Origin: Collinsella sp. AM18-10
Lineage (GTDB): Bacteria; Actinomycetota; Coriobacteriia; Coriobacteriales; Coriobacteriaceae
Direction: 5' to 3'
DNA length: 64,000 nucleotides
Assembly: GCF_003471585.1 (NCBI RefSeq)
Contig: NZ_QRJO01000004.1
Location: forward strand, 1-64,000
Shown here: positions 36,052 to 45,609 of the stretch, in pieces
Layout of the letters: every line of letters starts with the position of its first letter
How positions within the stretch are numbered: the first letter of the stretch is position 1
The notes under the pieces: generated by a model
Told to the model about the DNA's origin: nothing
The model's database searches: none
Seen by the model: only the letters and a program-made list of their open reading frames with translations
Position numbers and translations under genes: made by a program

Positions 36052-39000
36052 GTGTATCTCAAGTCCCTCACGCTCAAAGGGTTCAAGTCGTTTGCCGACC
36101 GCGCCCATATGACGTTTGAGCCGGGCCTGACCGTCATCGTCGGTCCCAACGGCTCGGGAAAATCGAACATCTCTGACTCGATTCTGTGGGTCCTGGGCGA
36201 GCAGAGCGCCAAGCAGCTGCGCGGCCAGGCCATGGAGGATGTCATCTTCTCGGGCTCGTCAGCGCGCAAGCCGGTGGGTGTCGCCGAGGTCACGCTGGTG
36301 CTCGATAACTCGGACCATATGCTGCCCGTCGACTTTGACGAGGTCGCCATCACCCGTCGTATGTATCGCTCGGGCGAAAGCGAGTACCTCATCAACTCGA
36401 GTCCGTGCCGCCTGATGGACATTCAGGACATCCTGCACGATTCGGGCTTGGGCAAGGATACGCATTCCATCATCAGCCAGGGCAAGCTCGACGCCATTTT
36501 GCAGAGCCGCCCCGAGGAGCGCCGTGCCCTCATCGAGGAGGCCGCCGGCATCTCCAAGCACAAGCGCCGCAAGGAGCGTGCGCTCAAAAAGATTAAATCG
36601 ATGGACGAGCACCTGACGCGTGCCCGCGACATCAATAAGGAAATTGCCCGTCAGCTGCGACCGCTGGAGCGTCAGGTCGATCGCGCGCGCAAGTATAAAG
36701 AGCTGTCCTCGCGCGCGAACGAGCTTACGCAGATGCTGGCCGTCGACGAGCTGCGTTCGCTGCAGTCGCAGTGGAACGACTTGGAGAGCCGCTCCAAGGA
36801 AGGTGCCGCCGAGCTGGAGCTTGCGCAGTACCGCTTGGGCGAAAAGGAACGCGAGCTCGAGAAGCTCCAGGTCATGCTCGAGGAAAAGGGCCTGTTTGTG
36901 GGCGATCTGGGCGAGCAGCGCCGCCATATGCAAGACGTGGTCGGCCGCATTAACTCCGATATGCGCCTGCTCGAGGAAAAGGGCCACAACATGGTGTCGC
37001 GCCTGTCCGACATGCGCGGCCAGATCTCGAGCTCCGAGCATCAGCGTCGTCGCGTGGTAGAGGAGCTCGAGGACGCGCGTGCGCAGCTTGAGGAAGTGAC
37101 CGGCGCGCACATGCAGGCCCAGGAGGACGTTGACGCCGCTGGTCCTGCCGCCGCTCAGCTCCACGAGCGGCGCGTGACGCTCGACAATCAGATTTCGCAG
37201 CTTACGCGTGAGCAACGCGATGTGCAGCGTGTGGCCGATAACGCGGCGCTCGAACTCGCCAAGGTGAAGGACTCGCTGAGCAACGCCGAGGTCGAGGACA
37301 ACATGTACGCCTCACGCCTGGAGCAGATCGACGAGCAGCTCGAGGAAGTCACGGCCTCACTCGAGAGCCGTCGCGACCGCGCCGAGGAGCTTGAGGGTGC
37401 ACTCGATCAGGCCCGTCAAGCCCAGATTGATGCGCGCGAGGCTACCGAGGTCGCCCGTGCAGCCCTTAAGGACCTGCGTGCCCGCGAGAGCGAGGCGCGC
37501 AACAAACTGTCCGAGGTGCGCTCGGAGCTTGCCAGCCAAAAGAAGCTCGATGCCCGCATGGCTGACAGCTCGCCGCTGGTGAGCCGTCTGATGGGTGCGC
37601 TGGGCGACGATGTCTCGGGTCGTCTGGGCGACGTGCTCGAGGCCCCGCGTGAGCTTGAGGGCCTGGTTGAGCAATTGCTCGCCGGCGATATCGATGCGCT
37701 GCTGTTCGACGATGCGTCCGCGCTTGAGCGTGCCGGTCGTGCCGCTCTGGACCAGAAGAAGGCCTCGGGCGAGGCGCTGCTGGTCGCGCGCGGTGTGAGC
37801 GCCTCCGCTGCCGCTAAGGGCGCTGCCGGTTCCCGCCTGGTCGATCGCCTGTCCGTACGCGCCGGCTATGGCCCGGTTGTCGAGGCGCTGCTCGGCGGCT
37901 ATTACGTTGTCGACGACTTGGCGGCTGCGCTGGCCGCGCCTGTCGTTGACGGCGTGACTTACGTGACCCCCGATGGCGCCCGCGTTGCCTGCGGCGGCCT
38001 GGTGCGTGTGGGGCTCGACGCCGGCGAGGCTTCGGGTGCTTTGGAGCGCAAGCGTCGCATTCGCGAGCTGGAGGGCCTGGAGCCTGATCTGGCTGCTGTG
38101 TTTGAGCATGTGTCGGATCAGGTCGTCGAGGCCAATGCGGCCGTCGAAGAGGCGCGTGCCGCTGAGGGCGATGCCGCCGGCGAGATCGCCCGTCTTGAGG
38201 GCGAGCGCCGCTCGCTGCTCTCCGAGATTGGCCGCCTGGAGCAAAGCGCCAACAACGCCGAGGTCGAGCGCGTGCGCATCTCCAAGCGCCGCGAGCAGGC
38301 CGCCGAGGCCGTTCGCGCTGCGCGCCCGCACGTGGACGAGCTCACCCGTTCGCGGGACGAGGCCCGTGCGCAGGCAAGCGACCTGGGCCTTCAGATTGCC
38401 GAGGCCAATGACGAGCTCGACCGCGTTCGCCGTGACGATTCTGAGGCTGCCGGTAAGCTCGCCGATGCCAAGGTCCGCCTAGCCCAGACGAGCGAGCGCC
38501 TTCGTTCTCTGAAGGGCCGTGTACCCGATCTGGAGCATCGCCTGGAGGGCATCGACCGCCGTATCCGCGGAACACGCCAGGCTTCGCGCTCACTCGAGCT
38601 GCTGCGCCTGCGCGTCGATCCCATGCACGAGCGCTATTCGGCCCTGCTGGAGCGCGCGTCGGATTGGGCAGCGCGTCTGCGTGACCAGGCCTCTCTGGAG
38701 GAGGCGGACTCTGCTTCGCTCAAGAAGACCATCGAGGATGCCAAGGCAGAGGTTGCCCGCGCTAAGGAGAAGGTCGATACCGCCACCGCCACGCAAAACG
38801 AGTTTAAGGTCGCGCGTGGCAAGCTCGAGGTGCAGGTAGAGGCCGCCATTAAGGCCATTACCGCCGATGGCAACACGGTACTCGAGGAAGCGCTTATGCT
38901 TCCTGCGCCCACGGACCGCGATGCCGCCGAGCGCGAGCTCAACCAGCTTGTGCGCCAGATCAACAACCTTGGTCCCGTGAACCAAGTTGCCATGGAGGAG

Positions 39001-39588
39001 TACGAGCAGCTCAAGCGCCGCGCTGACTACATCGAGGAGCAGCTGGCCGATCTGGAGAGCGCGCGTAAGGCGCTCACCAAGATCACGGTGGCCATTGATC
39101 GCAAGATGCGCAAGGCGTTTCTGGTGACGTTTGAGAAGGTCGACGCGAACTTCCGCGAGATCTTCGCTATGCTGTTCCCGGGTGGCCAGGCTCATCTGGA
39201 GATGACCGATCCCGAGCATCCGGCCGAGACGGGTATCGAGGTCGTGGCGCAGCCGCGCGGCAAGCGCATCACCAAGATGATGCTCATGTCGGGCGGCGAG
39301 AAGAGTCTGACGGCGCTCGCCCTGCTCTTTGCCGTGTATCGCACGCGCACGGTGCCGTTCTATGTGCTGGACGAGGTCGAGGCGGCTCTCGATGACGCTA
39401 ACCTGTCCAAGCTCATCGGTGCGCTCGACGTGTTACGTTCCGATACGCAGCTCTTGGTTATCTCGCATCAGCGCCGTACTATGGAGGACGCTGACGTTCT
39501 CTACGGCGTCTCGATGCAAGCCGACGGCGTCAGTCGCGTCGTCTCGCAAAAACTCGATCGCGAAACCGGAAAGGTCGTGAATGCATAA
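36052..39588 (+). CDS. smc: Chromosome segregation protein SMC
   Basis: It is the condensin ATPase. A GTG start follows AGCGAGG. The 1178-residue protein has Walker A GPNGSGKS (31-38) in the first globular half, two long coiled-coil arms, a hinge near 500-660 (SPLVSRLMGALGDDVSGRLG ... VVEALLGGYYVVDDLAAALA), and the signature LMSGGEKSLTALALLFA followed by Walker B VPFYVLDEVEAALDDANL. Partner genes scpA/scpB are not in the window. The stop overlaps the ftsY start by one base. Confidence 0.96.
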   Translation: MYLKSLTLKGFKSFADRAHMTFEPGLTVIVGPNGSGKSNISDSILWVLGEQSAKQLRGQAMEDVIFSGSSARKPVGVAEVTLVLDNSDHMLPVDFDEVAITRRMYRSGESEYLINSSPCRLMDIQDILHDSGLGKDTHSIISQGKLDAILQSRPEERRALIEEAAGISKHKRRKERALKKIKSMDEHLTRARDINKEIARQLRPLERQVDRARKYKELSSRANELTQMLAVDELRSLQSQWNDLESRSKEGAAELELAQYRLGEKERELEKLQVMLEEKGLFVGDLGEQRRHMQDVVGRINSDMRLLEEKGHNMVSRLSDMRGQISSSEHQRRRVVEELEDARAQLEEVTGAHMQAQEDVDAAGPAAAQLHERRVTLDNQISQLTREQRDVQRVADNAALELAKVKDSLSNAEVEDNMYASRLEQIDEQLEEVTASLESRRDRAEELEGALDQARQAQIDAREATEVARAALKDLRARESEARNKLSEVRSELASQKKLDARMADSSPLVSRLMGALGDDVSGRLGDVLEAPRELEGLVEQLLAGDIDALLFDDASALERAGRAALDQKKASGEALLVARGVSASAAAKGAAGSRLVDRLSVRAGYGPVVEALLGGYYVVDDLAAALAAPVVDGVTYVTPDGARVACGGLVRVGLDAGEASGALERKRRIRELEGLEPDLAAVFEHVSDQVVEANAAVEEARAAEGDAAGEIARLEGERRSLLSEIGRLEQSANNAEVERVRISKRREQAAEAVRAARPHVDELTRSRDEARAQASDLGLQIAEANDELDRVRRDDSEAAGKLADAKVRLAQTSERLRSLKGRVPDLEHRLEGIDRRIRGTRQASRSLELLRLRVDPMHERYSALLERASDWAARLRDQASLEEADSASLKKTIEDAKAEVARAKEKVDTATATQNEFKVARGKLEVQVEAAIKAITADGNTVLEEALMLPAPTDRDAAERELNQLVRQINNLGPVNQVAMEEYEQLKRRADYIEEQLADLESARKALTKITVAIDRKMRKAFLVTFEKVDANFREIFAMLFPGGQAHLEMTDPEHPAETGIEVVAQPRGKRITKMMLMSGGEKSLTALALLFAVYRTRTVPFYVLDEVEAALDDANLSKLIGALDVLRSDTQLLVISHQRRTMEDADVLYGVSMQADGVSRVVSQKLDRETGKVVNA

Positions 39589-40505
39589 TGGGATTCTTTG
39601 ACGCTCTCTCGCGCGGACTTGAGCGCAGCCGCGAGGCCCTCAACGAGGTCTTCTACTTTGGCGGCGAGGTCGACGAGGACTTTTGGGAGGACCTTGAGGA
39701 CACCCTCGTTATGGGTGACATGGGTGCCGAGGTCGCCATTCAGGTCTCCGATGATCTGCGCGAGACGGCCGCCAAGAAGAACCTCAAGACCGCCCCGCAG
39801 CTCCGTCGCGCCCTGGCTGAGCAGCTCGAGCAGCATTTTGTGCCCGCCGAGCGCGATCCGTTCTCCGACACGCCGAGCTGCGTGCTGTTTGTAGGCATTA
39901 ACGGCGCCGGCAAGACCACGACGGTCGGCAAGATCGCGAGCGCCATGGCCGCCCGCGGCAAGAATGTCGTGATCGGTTCTGCCGATACCTTCCGCGCCGC
40001 CGCCATCGAGCAGCTCGATGTGTGGGGTCAGCGCGCCGGCGTCCCCGTCATTAAGCGCGATCGCGGCTCCGACCCGGCAAGTGTTTGCTACGACGTGCTC
40101 GATGAGGCCGATAAGCGCGGCAGCGACCTGGTGCTGATCGACACCGCCGGCCGCCTGCACACGAGCCCCGAGCTCATGCGCGAGCTTGCCAAGGTGGTTA
40201 ACGTGACGCGTAAGCGCGCCGCCAATATGGCCGCCGGCCCCATGCCCGTCTCGGTCGTGCTCGTGATCGATGCCGCCACCGGCCAGAACGGTCTGAACCA
40301 GGCGCTCGAGTTTAACGAGGCGCTGGGTCTGGACGGTATCATCATGACGAAGCTCGACGGTACGGCAAAGGGCGGCATCGCCATGGCCGTGGCCGAGAAG
40401 CTCAAGCTCCCGATTCTGCGCGTGGGCGTGGGCGAGCAGGTCGATGACCTGCAGGAGTTCAATGCCAAAGATTTCTGCCGCGCCCTGGTGGGCGAGTCCA
40501 ATTAA
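39588..40505 (+). CDS. ftsY: Signal recognition particle receptor FtsY
   Basis: It is the membrane-docking GTPase for SRP. The 305-residue protein is the short type: the acidic A domain of E. coli FtsY is absent and the N domain begins at once. GTPase motifs are GINGAGKTTTVGKIA (about 103-117), DTAGRLHT, and TKLDGTAKGG; ADTFRAAAIEQLDVW is the insertion-box region. It lies directly between smc and ffh as in Bacillus. Confidence 0.95.
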   Translation: MGFFDALSRGLERSREALNEVFYFGGEVDEDFWEDLEDTLVMGDMGAEVAIQVSDDLRETAAKKNLKTAPQLRRALAEQLEQHFVPAERDPFSDTPSCVLFVGINGAGKTTTVGKIASAMAARGKNVVIGSADTFRAAAIEQLDVWGQRAGVPVIKRDRGSDPASVCYDVLDEADKRGSDLVLIDTAGRLHTSPELMRELAKVVNVTRKRAANMAAGPMPVSVVLVIDAATGQNGLNQALEFNEALGLDGIIMTKLDGTAKGGIAMAVAEKLKLPILRVGVGEQVDDLQEFNAKDFCRALVGESN

Positions 40506-40515
40506 GGAGTAACCA

Positions 40516-41991
40516 GTGTTTGATTCTCTGAGCGATCGCCTCAACGACACATTTGACCGCCTGCGCGGCAAGGGTAAGCTGACCGAGGCCGATATCACCT
40601 CGGCCATGCGCGACATTCGCATGGCGCTGCTCGAGGCCGACGTTAACTTTAAGGTCGTCAAGGAGTTCGTTGCTAAGACCAAGGAGCGCTGCATGACCGC
40701 CGAGGTCATGGAGTCGCTGTCGCCGGCGCAAAACGTCGTCAAGATCGTGCTCGACGAGCTCACCGAGATGCTTGGCTCAACCGAGAGCAAGCTCGTTTTT
40801 AGCAACCGCATTCCTAATGTCATCATGCTCGTGGGCCTGCAGGGCTCCGGTAAGACCACGGCTGCCGTAAAGCTTGCCTACCTGCTCAAGAAGCAGGGCC
40901 GCTCGCCGCTGCTCGCCGCGTGCGACGTCTACCGTCCCGCTGCTGCCGACCAGCTTGCCACGCTCGGTGGCGAGATCGGCGTGCCGGTCTTCCGCGGTGA
41001 CGGCGAGCACCCGGTCGACATCGCCAAGGGCGCCATCCAGGAGGCCGTCGACCACCTGCGTGACGTGGTCATCGTCGATACCGCCGGCCGCCTGCAGATC
41101 GACGAGCAGATGATGCAGGAGGCCGTCGACATCAAGAAGGCCGTCAAGCCCGACCAGGTGCTGATGGTCGTCGACGCCATGACCGGCCAGGATATCGTCA
41201 ACGTGGTCTCGACGTTTGCTGAGCGCACCGACTTTGATGGTGTGATTATCTCCAAGCTCGACGGTGACGCCCGTGGCGGTGGCGCGCTTTCGGTGCGTCA
41301 GGTGACCGGCAAGCCCATCAAGTTTGTGAGCATGGGCGAGAAACCCGATTCGCTTGAGCCGTTCTATCCCGATCGCATGGCCAAGCGAATCTTGGGCATG
41401 GGCGACGTTGTCGGCATCATCGAGAAGGCCCAGGAGGCCGCCGATGCCGAACAGCTCGAGGCTGCCGAGCGCATGCTGCGCGAGGGCTTTACCATGAACG
41501 ACATGCTCGACCAGATGAAAGCCGTCAAAAAGATGGGCGGCATGAAGGGTATCCTGGGCATGCTCCCCGGTGGCCAGCGCGCGCTCAACCAGATGGGCGG
41601 TAACCTGGACGAGGGCATCTTCGACAAGAACGAGGCCATCATCATGTCGATGACCAAGGAGGAGCGTCTGCGTCCCTCCATCATCAACGGCCAGCGTCGC
41701 GCGCGTATCGCCAAGGGCGCCGGTGTGACCCCCACCGAGGTCAATAGCCTTATGAAGCAGTGGGGCGAGATGAACAAGATGATGGGCCGCATGCGCACGA
41801 TGGCCAATCAGGCACAGGCCGGCGGCAAGAAGGGCAAAAAGGGCAAGAAGGGCAAGAAGATGCGCATGCCCAATATTCCCGGTCTGGATGCCATGGGCTT
41901 GGGCGGCATGGGCGGCCTGGGAACGGGTGGTCCTAAGTCCGATATGGACCTGCTGCGCCAGATGGAAGCGCAGATGCGCAATAAGAAATAG
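40516..41991 (+). CDS. ffh: Signal recognition particle protein Ffh
   Basis: It binds signal sequences and 4.5S RNA for cotranslational targeting. A GTG start follows AAGGAGTAACC. The 491-residue protein has the NG domain (GLQGSGKTTAAVKLA, DTAGRLQIDEQ, SKLDGDARGG) and a methionine-rich M domain (MNDMLDQMKAVKKMGGMKGI) with a Lys/Gly tail (GGKKGKKGKKGKKMRMP). The 4.5S RNA gene is not seen in this window. A terminator follows at 42017. Confidence 0.95.
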   Translation: MFDSLSDRLNDTFDRLRGKGKLTEADITSAMRDIRMALLEADVNFKVVKEFVAKTKERCMTAEVMESLSPAQNVVKIVLDELTEMLGSTESKLVFSNRIPNVIMLVGLQGSGKTTAAVKLAYLLKKQGRSPLLAACDVYRPAAADQLATLGGEIGVPVFRGDGEHPVDIAKGAIQEAVDHLRDVVIVDTAGRLQIDEQMMQEAVDIKKAVKPDQVLMVVDAMTGQDIVNVVSTFAERTDFDGVIISKLDGDARGGGALSVRQVTGKPIKFVSMGEKPDSLEPFYPDRMAKRILGMGDVVGIIEKAQEAADAEQLEAAERMLREGFTMNDMLDQMKAVKKMGGMKGILGMLPGGQRALNQMGGNLDEGIFDKNEAIIMSMTKEERLRPSIINGQRRARIAKGAGVTPTEVNSLMKQWGEMNKMMGRMRTMANQAQAGGKKGKKGKKGKKMRMPNIPGLDAMGLGGMGGLGTGGPKSDMDLLRQMEAQMRNKK

Positions 41992-42016
41992 GGCTGTAAT
42001 TCCAGCTTGATATGGC

Positions 42017-42052
42017 AAAGGCCACTCGGAAGCTACCGGGTGGCCTTTGTTG
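42017..42052 (+). terminator. Intrinsic terminator of the smc-ftsY-ffh operon
   Basis: AAAGGCCACTCGG (42017-42029) and CCGGGTGGCCTTT (42036-42048) form a 13-bp stem with one G-U pair around AAGCTA; the T-tail is short (TTTGTTGTT). Confidence 0.8.
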
Positions 42053-42111
42053 TTGGCTTTGATAGTTGGGCTGCGTTCAGCGTCGCGCCCCGAGCTCGCG
42101 GTGCCGTGCCG

Positions 42112-42867
42112 TTAGTGGCAGCCGCAGCCCTCGTGCTCGTGATGGCCGTGGCAGCTGCAGGACTCGCCATGTTCGTGGGCGTGGTCGTGGTCATGGCCGT
42201 GGCAGCCGCACGTGGCCTCGCCGTTCTGTGCGAGCGTTCCGGCGATAAGGGCCTCGACACAAGCGTCGCAGCTGCCCTGAGCTCCTGCGTACACCGTGAT
42301 GCCGGCTTGGGCAAGCGCGTTGATGGCGCCACCGCCGATGCCGCCGCAGATGAGCGTGTCCACGCCACCGTTGGCGAGCAGGCCCGCAAGGGCACCGTGA
42401 CCGGTGCCGTCGGTGCCCACGACCTGCTCGTTGAGTACCTTGCCATCCTGAATGTCGTAGATCTTGAACTGCTCGCTGCGGCCAAAGTGCATAAAGATGT
42501 TGCCGTTGTCGTACGTGGTTGCCACCCTCATGGTGTCGACCTCCTTTGCTGGCCATGCGGCCGTCGTTGCGGTGATGGGGGAGTACGCGATATTGCCGCC
42601 CTCGATGACGAGCGCCCGCCCGTTGACCAACGCGTTTGCCACCTTGCGATGCGCACGGCTGCAAATAGCCGCCACCGTGGCGCGCGCGATACCCATCTGC
42701 TGTGCGACTGCCTCTTGGTTAAGGCCTTCCAGGTCGCACAGGCGCAGCGCCTCGAGTTCGTCGACCGTCATGTCGATGGCGTCTCCGCTGGCAAGGCCGT
42801 CGGGGGTAAAGCCGCGATATTCGGGGATGATCCCAACACGGCGTAATTTTTCGCGTCTTCCTGCCAT
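42112..42867 (-). CDS. DUF134 DNA-binding domain fused to a NifX/NafY-type domain, 251 aa
   Basis: ATG at 42867 follows GGAGAG. Residues 1-95 are the DUF134 helix-turn-helix type (LRRVGIIPEYRGFTPDG, VDELEALRLCDLEGLNQEAV). Residues about 110-215 are the dinitrogenase iron-molybdenum cofactor-binding fold (MRVATTYDNGNIFMHFGRSE, GTGHGALAGLLANGGVDTLI). The tail is Cys/His-rich (CGCHGHDHDH ... CSCHGHHEHEGCGCH), suggesting metal binding. It is divergent from thyA, with two palindromic sites in between, so autoregulation is likely. Such proteins are common in anaerobes without nitrogenase; the metal cargo is not known. Confidence 0.85.
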   Translation of the reverse strand: MAGRREKLRRVGIIPEYRGFTPDGLASGDAIDMTVDELEALRLCDLEGLNQEAVAQQMGIARATVAAICSRAHRKVANALVNGRALVIEGGNIAYSPITATTAAWPAKEVDTMRVATTYDNGNIFMHFGRSEQFKIYDIQDGKVLNEQVVGTDGTGHGALAGLLANGGVDTLICGGIGGGAINALAQAGITVYAGAQGSCDACVEALIAGTLAQNGEATCGCHGHDHDHAHEHGESCSCHGHHEHEGCGCH

Positions 42868-42878
42868 ACTCTCTCCAA

Positions 42879-42946
42879 ATCTGACATATGTCAGTAATAG
42901 GATAGCGTGTATGCGGTTCCGCGCAAGCTTTTTTAACATATGTCAG
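42879..42946. promoter_or_regulatory. Paired operators flanking the promoter of the DUF134/NifX-type gene
   Basis: A perfect palindrome CTGACATATGTCAG lies at 42879-42892, and AACATATGTCAG repeats it at 42935-42946. Between them, on the minus strand, TTGCGC and TATCCT are spaced by 16 bases as a possible promoter. The arrangement suggests looping or occlusion by a dimeric repressor, probably the adjacent DUF134 protein. Confidence 0.65.
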
Positions 42947-43083
42947 AAATTCAAAGTTGTTACGTCTGCGATTGTGGGGGTGCTGGCTGCCGTGCATTGC
43001 GTGTGCCGACCCAAGTGTCCAATCCGACACTGCGCGCCTGGGCTACAATTAAAATCGCTTATAGGCGACTGACAGGAGGGTCA

Positions 43084-43932
43084 ATGAGCAAGGCTGATCA
43101 ACAGTTTGTAACCATGTGCCGCGATATTCTGGACCATGGCACCACCACCGAGGGCCAAAAGGTCCGCCCGGTGTGGGAGGACGGCACCCCTGCCTATACC
43201 ATTAAAAACTTTGGCGTCACGGCCCGCTACGACCTGCGTGAGGAGTTTCCGGCGCTTACCCTGCGTCGCACGGCCCTCAAATCTGCCATGGATGAGATCC
43301 TATGGATCTATCAAAAGAAGTCCAATAACGTGCATGACCTCAACAGTCATATTTGGGATGAGTGGGCCGACGAGACCGGCTCCATCGGCAAGGCCTACGG
43401 GTATCAGATTGGGCAGAAGAGCCATTATGCCGAGGGTGACTTCGATCAGATGGACCGTGTGCTGTACGACCTCAAGAATACGCCGTACAGCCGCCGCATT
43501 ATGACGAATACCTACGTGTTTAGCGACCTGTCCGAGATGCACCTGTATCCGTGCGCCTACAGCGTGACGTATAACGTGACGCAGCGCCCGCAGGATGATA
43601 AACCGACGCTCAACATGATTCTCAACCAGCGCAGCCAGGACATTTTGGCTGCGAACAACTGGAATGTGTGCCAGTACGCCATTTTGCTGATGATGGTCGC
43701 GCAGTCGGTCGATATGATTCCCGGCGAGTTGCTGCATGTGATTGCCGATGCCCACATTTACGACCGTCATGTCGATATCGTCCGGGAGCTTATCGAGCGT
43801 CCGCAGTTTGCCGCGCCTAAGGTAACGCTTAACCCCGATGTGCATGACTTCTATGCGTTTACGACCGACGACCTGATTGTCGAGGGCTATGAGCACGGCC
43901 CGCAGGTCAAGAACATCCCCATTGCGGTGTAG
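43084..43932 (+). CDS. thyA: Thymidylate synthase
   Basis: It methylates dUMP to dTMP with methylene-tetrahydrofolate. ATG 43084 follows GGAGGG. The 282-residue protein has the nucleophile cysteine in HLYPCAYSVTYNV and NQRSQDILAANNWNVCQYAI, matching the QRSxDxxxGxPFNxxxYA substrate-binding region with NNWN in place of GxPFN. RIMTNTYVF corresponds to the phosphate-binding Arg region. The variant belongs to a known Gram-positive subgroup. It is paired with folA, nine bases on. Confidence 0.93.
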   Translation: MSKADQQFVTMCRDILDHGTTTEGQKVRPVWEDGTPAYTIKNFGVTARYDLREEFPALTLRRTALKSAMDEILWIYQKKSNNVHDLNSHIWDEWADETGSIGKAYGYQIGQKSHYAEGDFDQMDRVLYDLKNTPYSRRIMTNTYVFSDLSEMHLYPCAYSVTYNVTQRPQDDKPTLNMILNQRSQDILAANNWNVCQYAILLMMVAQSVDMIPGELLHVIADAHIYDRHVDIVRELIERPQFAAPKVTLNPDVHDFYAFTTDDLIVEGYEHGPQVKNIPIAV

Positions 43933-43941
43933 GTGACGTGC

Positions 43942-44460
43942 ATGACGTGTAAGCTTTCTGCCATTGTCGCCGTGTGCGATGACTGGGGTATTGGGTGCGA
44001 GGGCGACATGGTGGTGTCCAACCGTGCCGACATGCGTCATTTTGTGGCGTGCACCAAAGGTTGCCCGGTTATTATGGGGCGCAAGACCCTGCTGAGTTTT
44101 CCCGGCGCACGGCCGCTCAAGAATCGTCGCAATATCGTGCTCACGCGCGACGAGGATTTTTCGCCCGAAGGTGTCGACGTGGTGCATAGTATCGGCGAGG
44201 CGCTCGCCGCGGTTGCCGATGAGACCGTTGCGTGGGTGATTGGCGGCGGCGAGGTATATCGACAGTTTTTGCCGTATTGCGTGGAGGCCGAGGTTACGCA
44301 TAACCATTGCGTGCATGACGTGGATACGTATTTTCCCGATTTGGATGCCGATCCCGCGTGGGAGATTGCGCGGCGTGGCGGTGTTGCCACGATTGCCTCG
44401 GGCGAGGGCGACGAGGGTGTCGATTATGAGTTCGTAACGTATCGTCGCGTTGAGGCGTAA
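43942..44460 (+). CDS. folA: Dihydrofolate reductase
   Basis: It regenerates tetrahydrofolate consumed by thymidylate synthase; its place after thyA matches this. ATG 43942 is chosen (GTG 43933 is also possible). The 172-residue protein has AIVAVCDDWGIGCEGDMVVS, MGRKTLLSFPGARPLKNRRN and the VAWVIGGGEVYRQFLPY NADPH-binding segment. It is the usual bacterial DHFR plan with a slightly unusual start. Confidence 0.93.
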   Translation: MTCKLSAIVAVCDDWGIGCEGDMVVSNRADMRHFVACTKGCPVIMGRKTLLSFPGARPLKNRRNIVLTRDEDFSPEGVDVVHSIGEALAAVADETVAWVIGGGEVYRQFLPYCVEAEVTHNHCVHDVDTYFPDLDADPAWEIARRGGVATIASGEGDEGVDYEFVTYRRVEA

Positions 44461-44501
44461 ATCGTCCGGCGTGAACGGTATCATCGGATTGTTTGAATGC
44501 A

Positions 44502-44525
44502 TGGGGCGGCGCTTAGCGTCGCCTC
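44502..44525 (+). terminator. Hairpin after folA
   Basis: GGGGCGGCGC and GCGTCGCCTC pair around TTA and are followed by GTTTGG, a weak T-tract. A TATAGA -10-like box follows at about 44532, so the hairpin may end thyA-folA transcription before a new promoter. Confidence 0.5.
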
Positions 44526-44569
44526 GTTTGGTATAGATGCGCTGTAAAGAAAGGTGCGGGCTGGCTGCT

Positions 44570-45484
44570 ATGACTGATGCCGTTGAGGTGCTGCGAATCG
44601 ATTCGCTCGAGGACGAGCGGCTTGATGCCTACGTGCGACTGACCGAGCGTGAGCTGCGCTGCGTGCTGGAGCCGCAGAAGGGCATTTTTATCGCCGAGAG
44701 TGCCAAGGTCATCGAACGTGCGGTTCGCGCCGGATACGAGCCGGTGAGCTTTCTTTTGGGCGAGCGCTGGCTCGACCAAATGATGCCGCTGTTTGAGCGC
44801 CTGGCGGTACGCGAGGGCGCGGGTCCGGTTCCCGTGTTCGTTGCCTCGATGGAGCTTATGGAGCGTCTGACGGGTTTTAACGTGACGCGCGGTGCGCTCG
44901 CGGCATTTCGTCGCCCGCGACAGATTCCGGTTGATGAGTTCTTGGGCGGCGTCGTCGAGGCGGCGGGGGAGCGCCCGGTGCGCGTGTGCGTGCTCGAGGG
45001 CATTGTCGACCATACCAATGTGGGCGCAATATTCCGCTCGGCGGCCGCGCTCAACGTTGACGGCATTTTGGTCAGTCCTACGTGTTGTGATCCGCTGTAT
45101 CGTCGTTCGGCCCGCGTGAGCATGGGCACGGTGTTCCAGGTGCCCTGGACACGCATTGGCAGCGAAGCGCGCGTATGGCCGCATGATGGGCTGGCGGTGC
45201 TACACGATGCCGGCTTTTCGTGTGCCGCTATGGCGTTGACGGATGATTCGGTGTCGCTGGACGATCCCGCGCTCCAGGAGATTGACCGCCTGGCAATCTT
45301 TATGGGCACCGAGGGTGCTGGCTTGGGCGCCAAGACCATTGCAGGCTGCGACCGCGCCGTGCGTATTCCGATGGCGCATGGGGTCGATTCACTCAACGTG
45401 GCCGCGGCAAGCGCTGTTGCCTTTTGGCAGCTGTGCCCGCATGTGAGCAACGAGTACCACTACCAGCCGGGGCTGTATCACTAG
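44570..45484 (+). CDS. SpoU/TrmH-family RNA 2'-O-methyltransferase
   Basis: The 304-residue protein has an amino substrate-binding domain and the SPOUT catalytic domain with motif 1 HTNVGAIFRSAAALNVDGIL, motif 2 IFMGTEGAGLG and motif 3 IPMAHGVDSLNVAAASAVAF. ATG 44570 is preferred; the frame is open to ATG 44537. The target RNA cannot be told: it could be a 23S rRNA (RlmB-like) or tRNA enzyme. It is a single gene between folA and a MATE transporter. Confidence 0.88.
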   Translation: MTDAVEVLRIDSLEDERLDAYVRLTERELRCVLEPQKGIFIAESAKVIERAVRAGYEPVSFLLGERWLDQMMPLFERLAVREGAGPVPVFVASMELMERLTGFNVTRGALAAFRRPRQIPVDEFLGGVVEAAGERPVRVCVLEGIVDHTNVGAIFRSAAALNVDGILVSPTCCDPLYRRSARVSMGTVFQVPWTRIGSEARVWPHDGLAVLHDAGFSCAAMALTDDSVSLDDPALQEIDRLAIFMGTEGAGLGAKTIAGCDRAVRIPMAHGVDSLNVAAASAVAFWQLCPHVSNEYHYQPGLYH

Positions 45485-45492
45485 GCAGATAG

Positions 45493-45544
45493 TTAGCACC
45501 GGGCTCTGGTTCGGGGCGTTTCGGCCGACGTCGGTCGGTGCTAA
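45493..45544. repeat. Hairpin TTAGCACCG/CGGTGCTAA
   Basis: The outer arms (45493-45501 and 45536-45544) are perfect. Inside is a second palindrome, CCGACGTCGG (45524-45533). No T-run follows. It lies just after the methyltransferase gene and may be a terminator or a dispersed repeat. Confidence 0.5.
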
Positions 45545-45609
45545 GCTGGTATTGGCTTTGGTCTTAAATTGCCGTTTTGTTGTTTGACGTACGCTGGTGG
45601 GGAGGGCGT

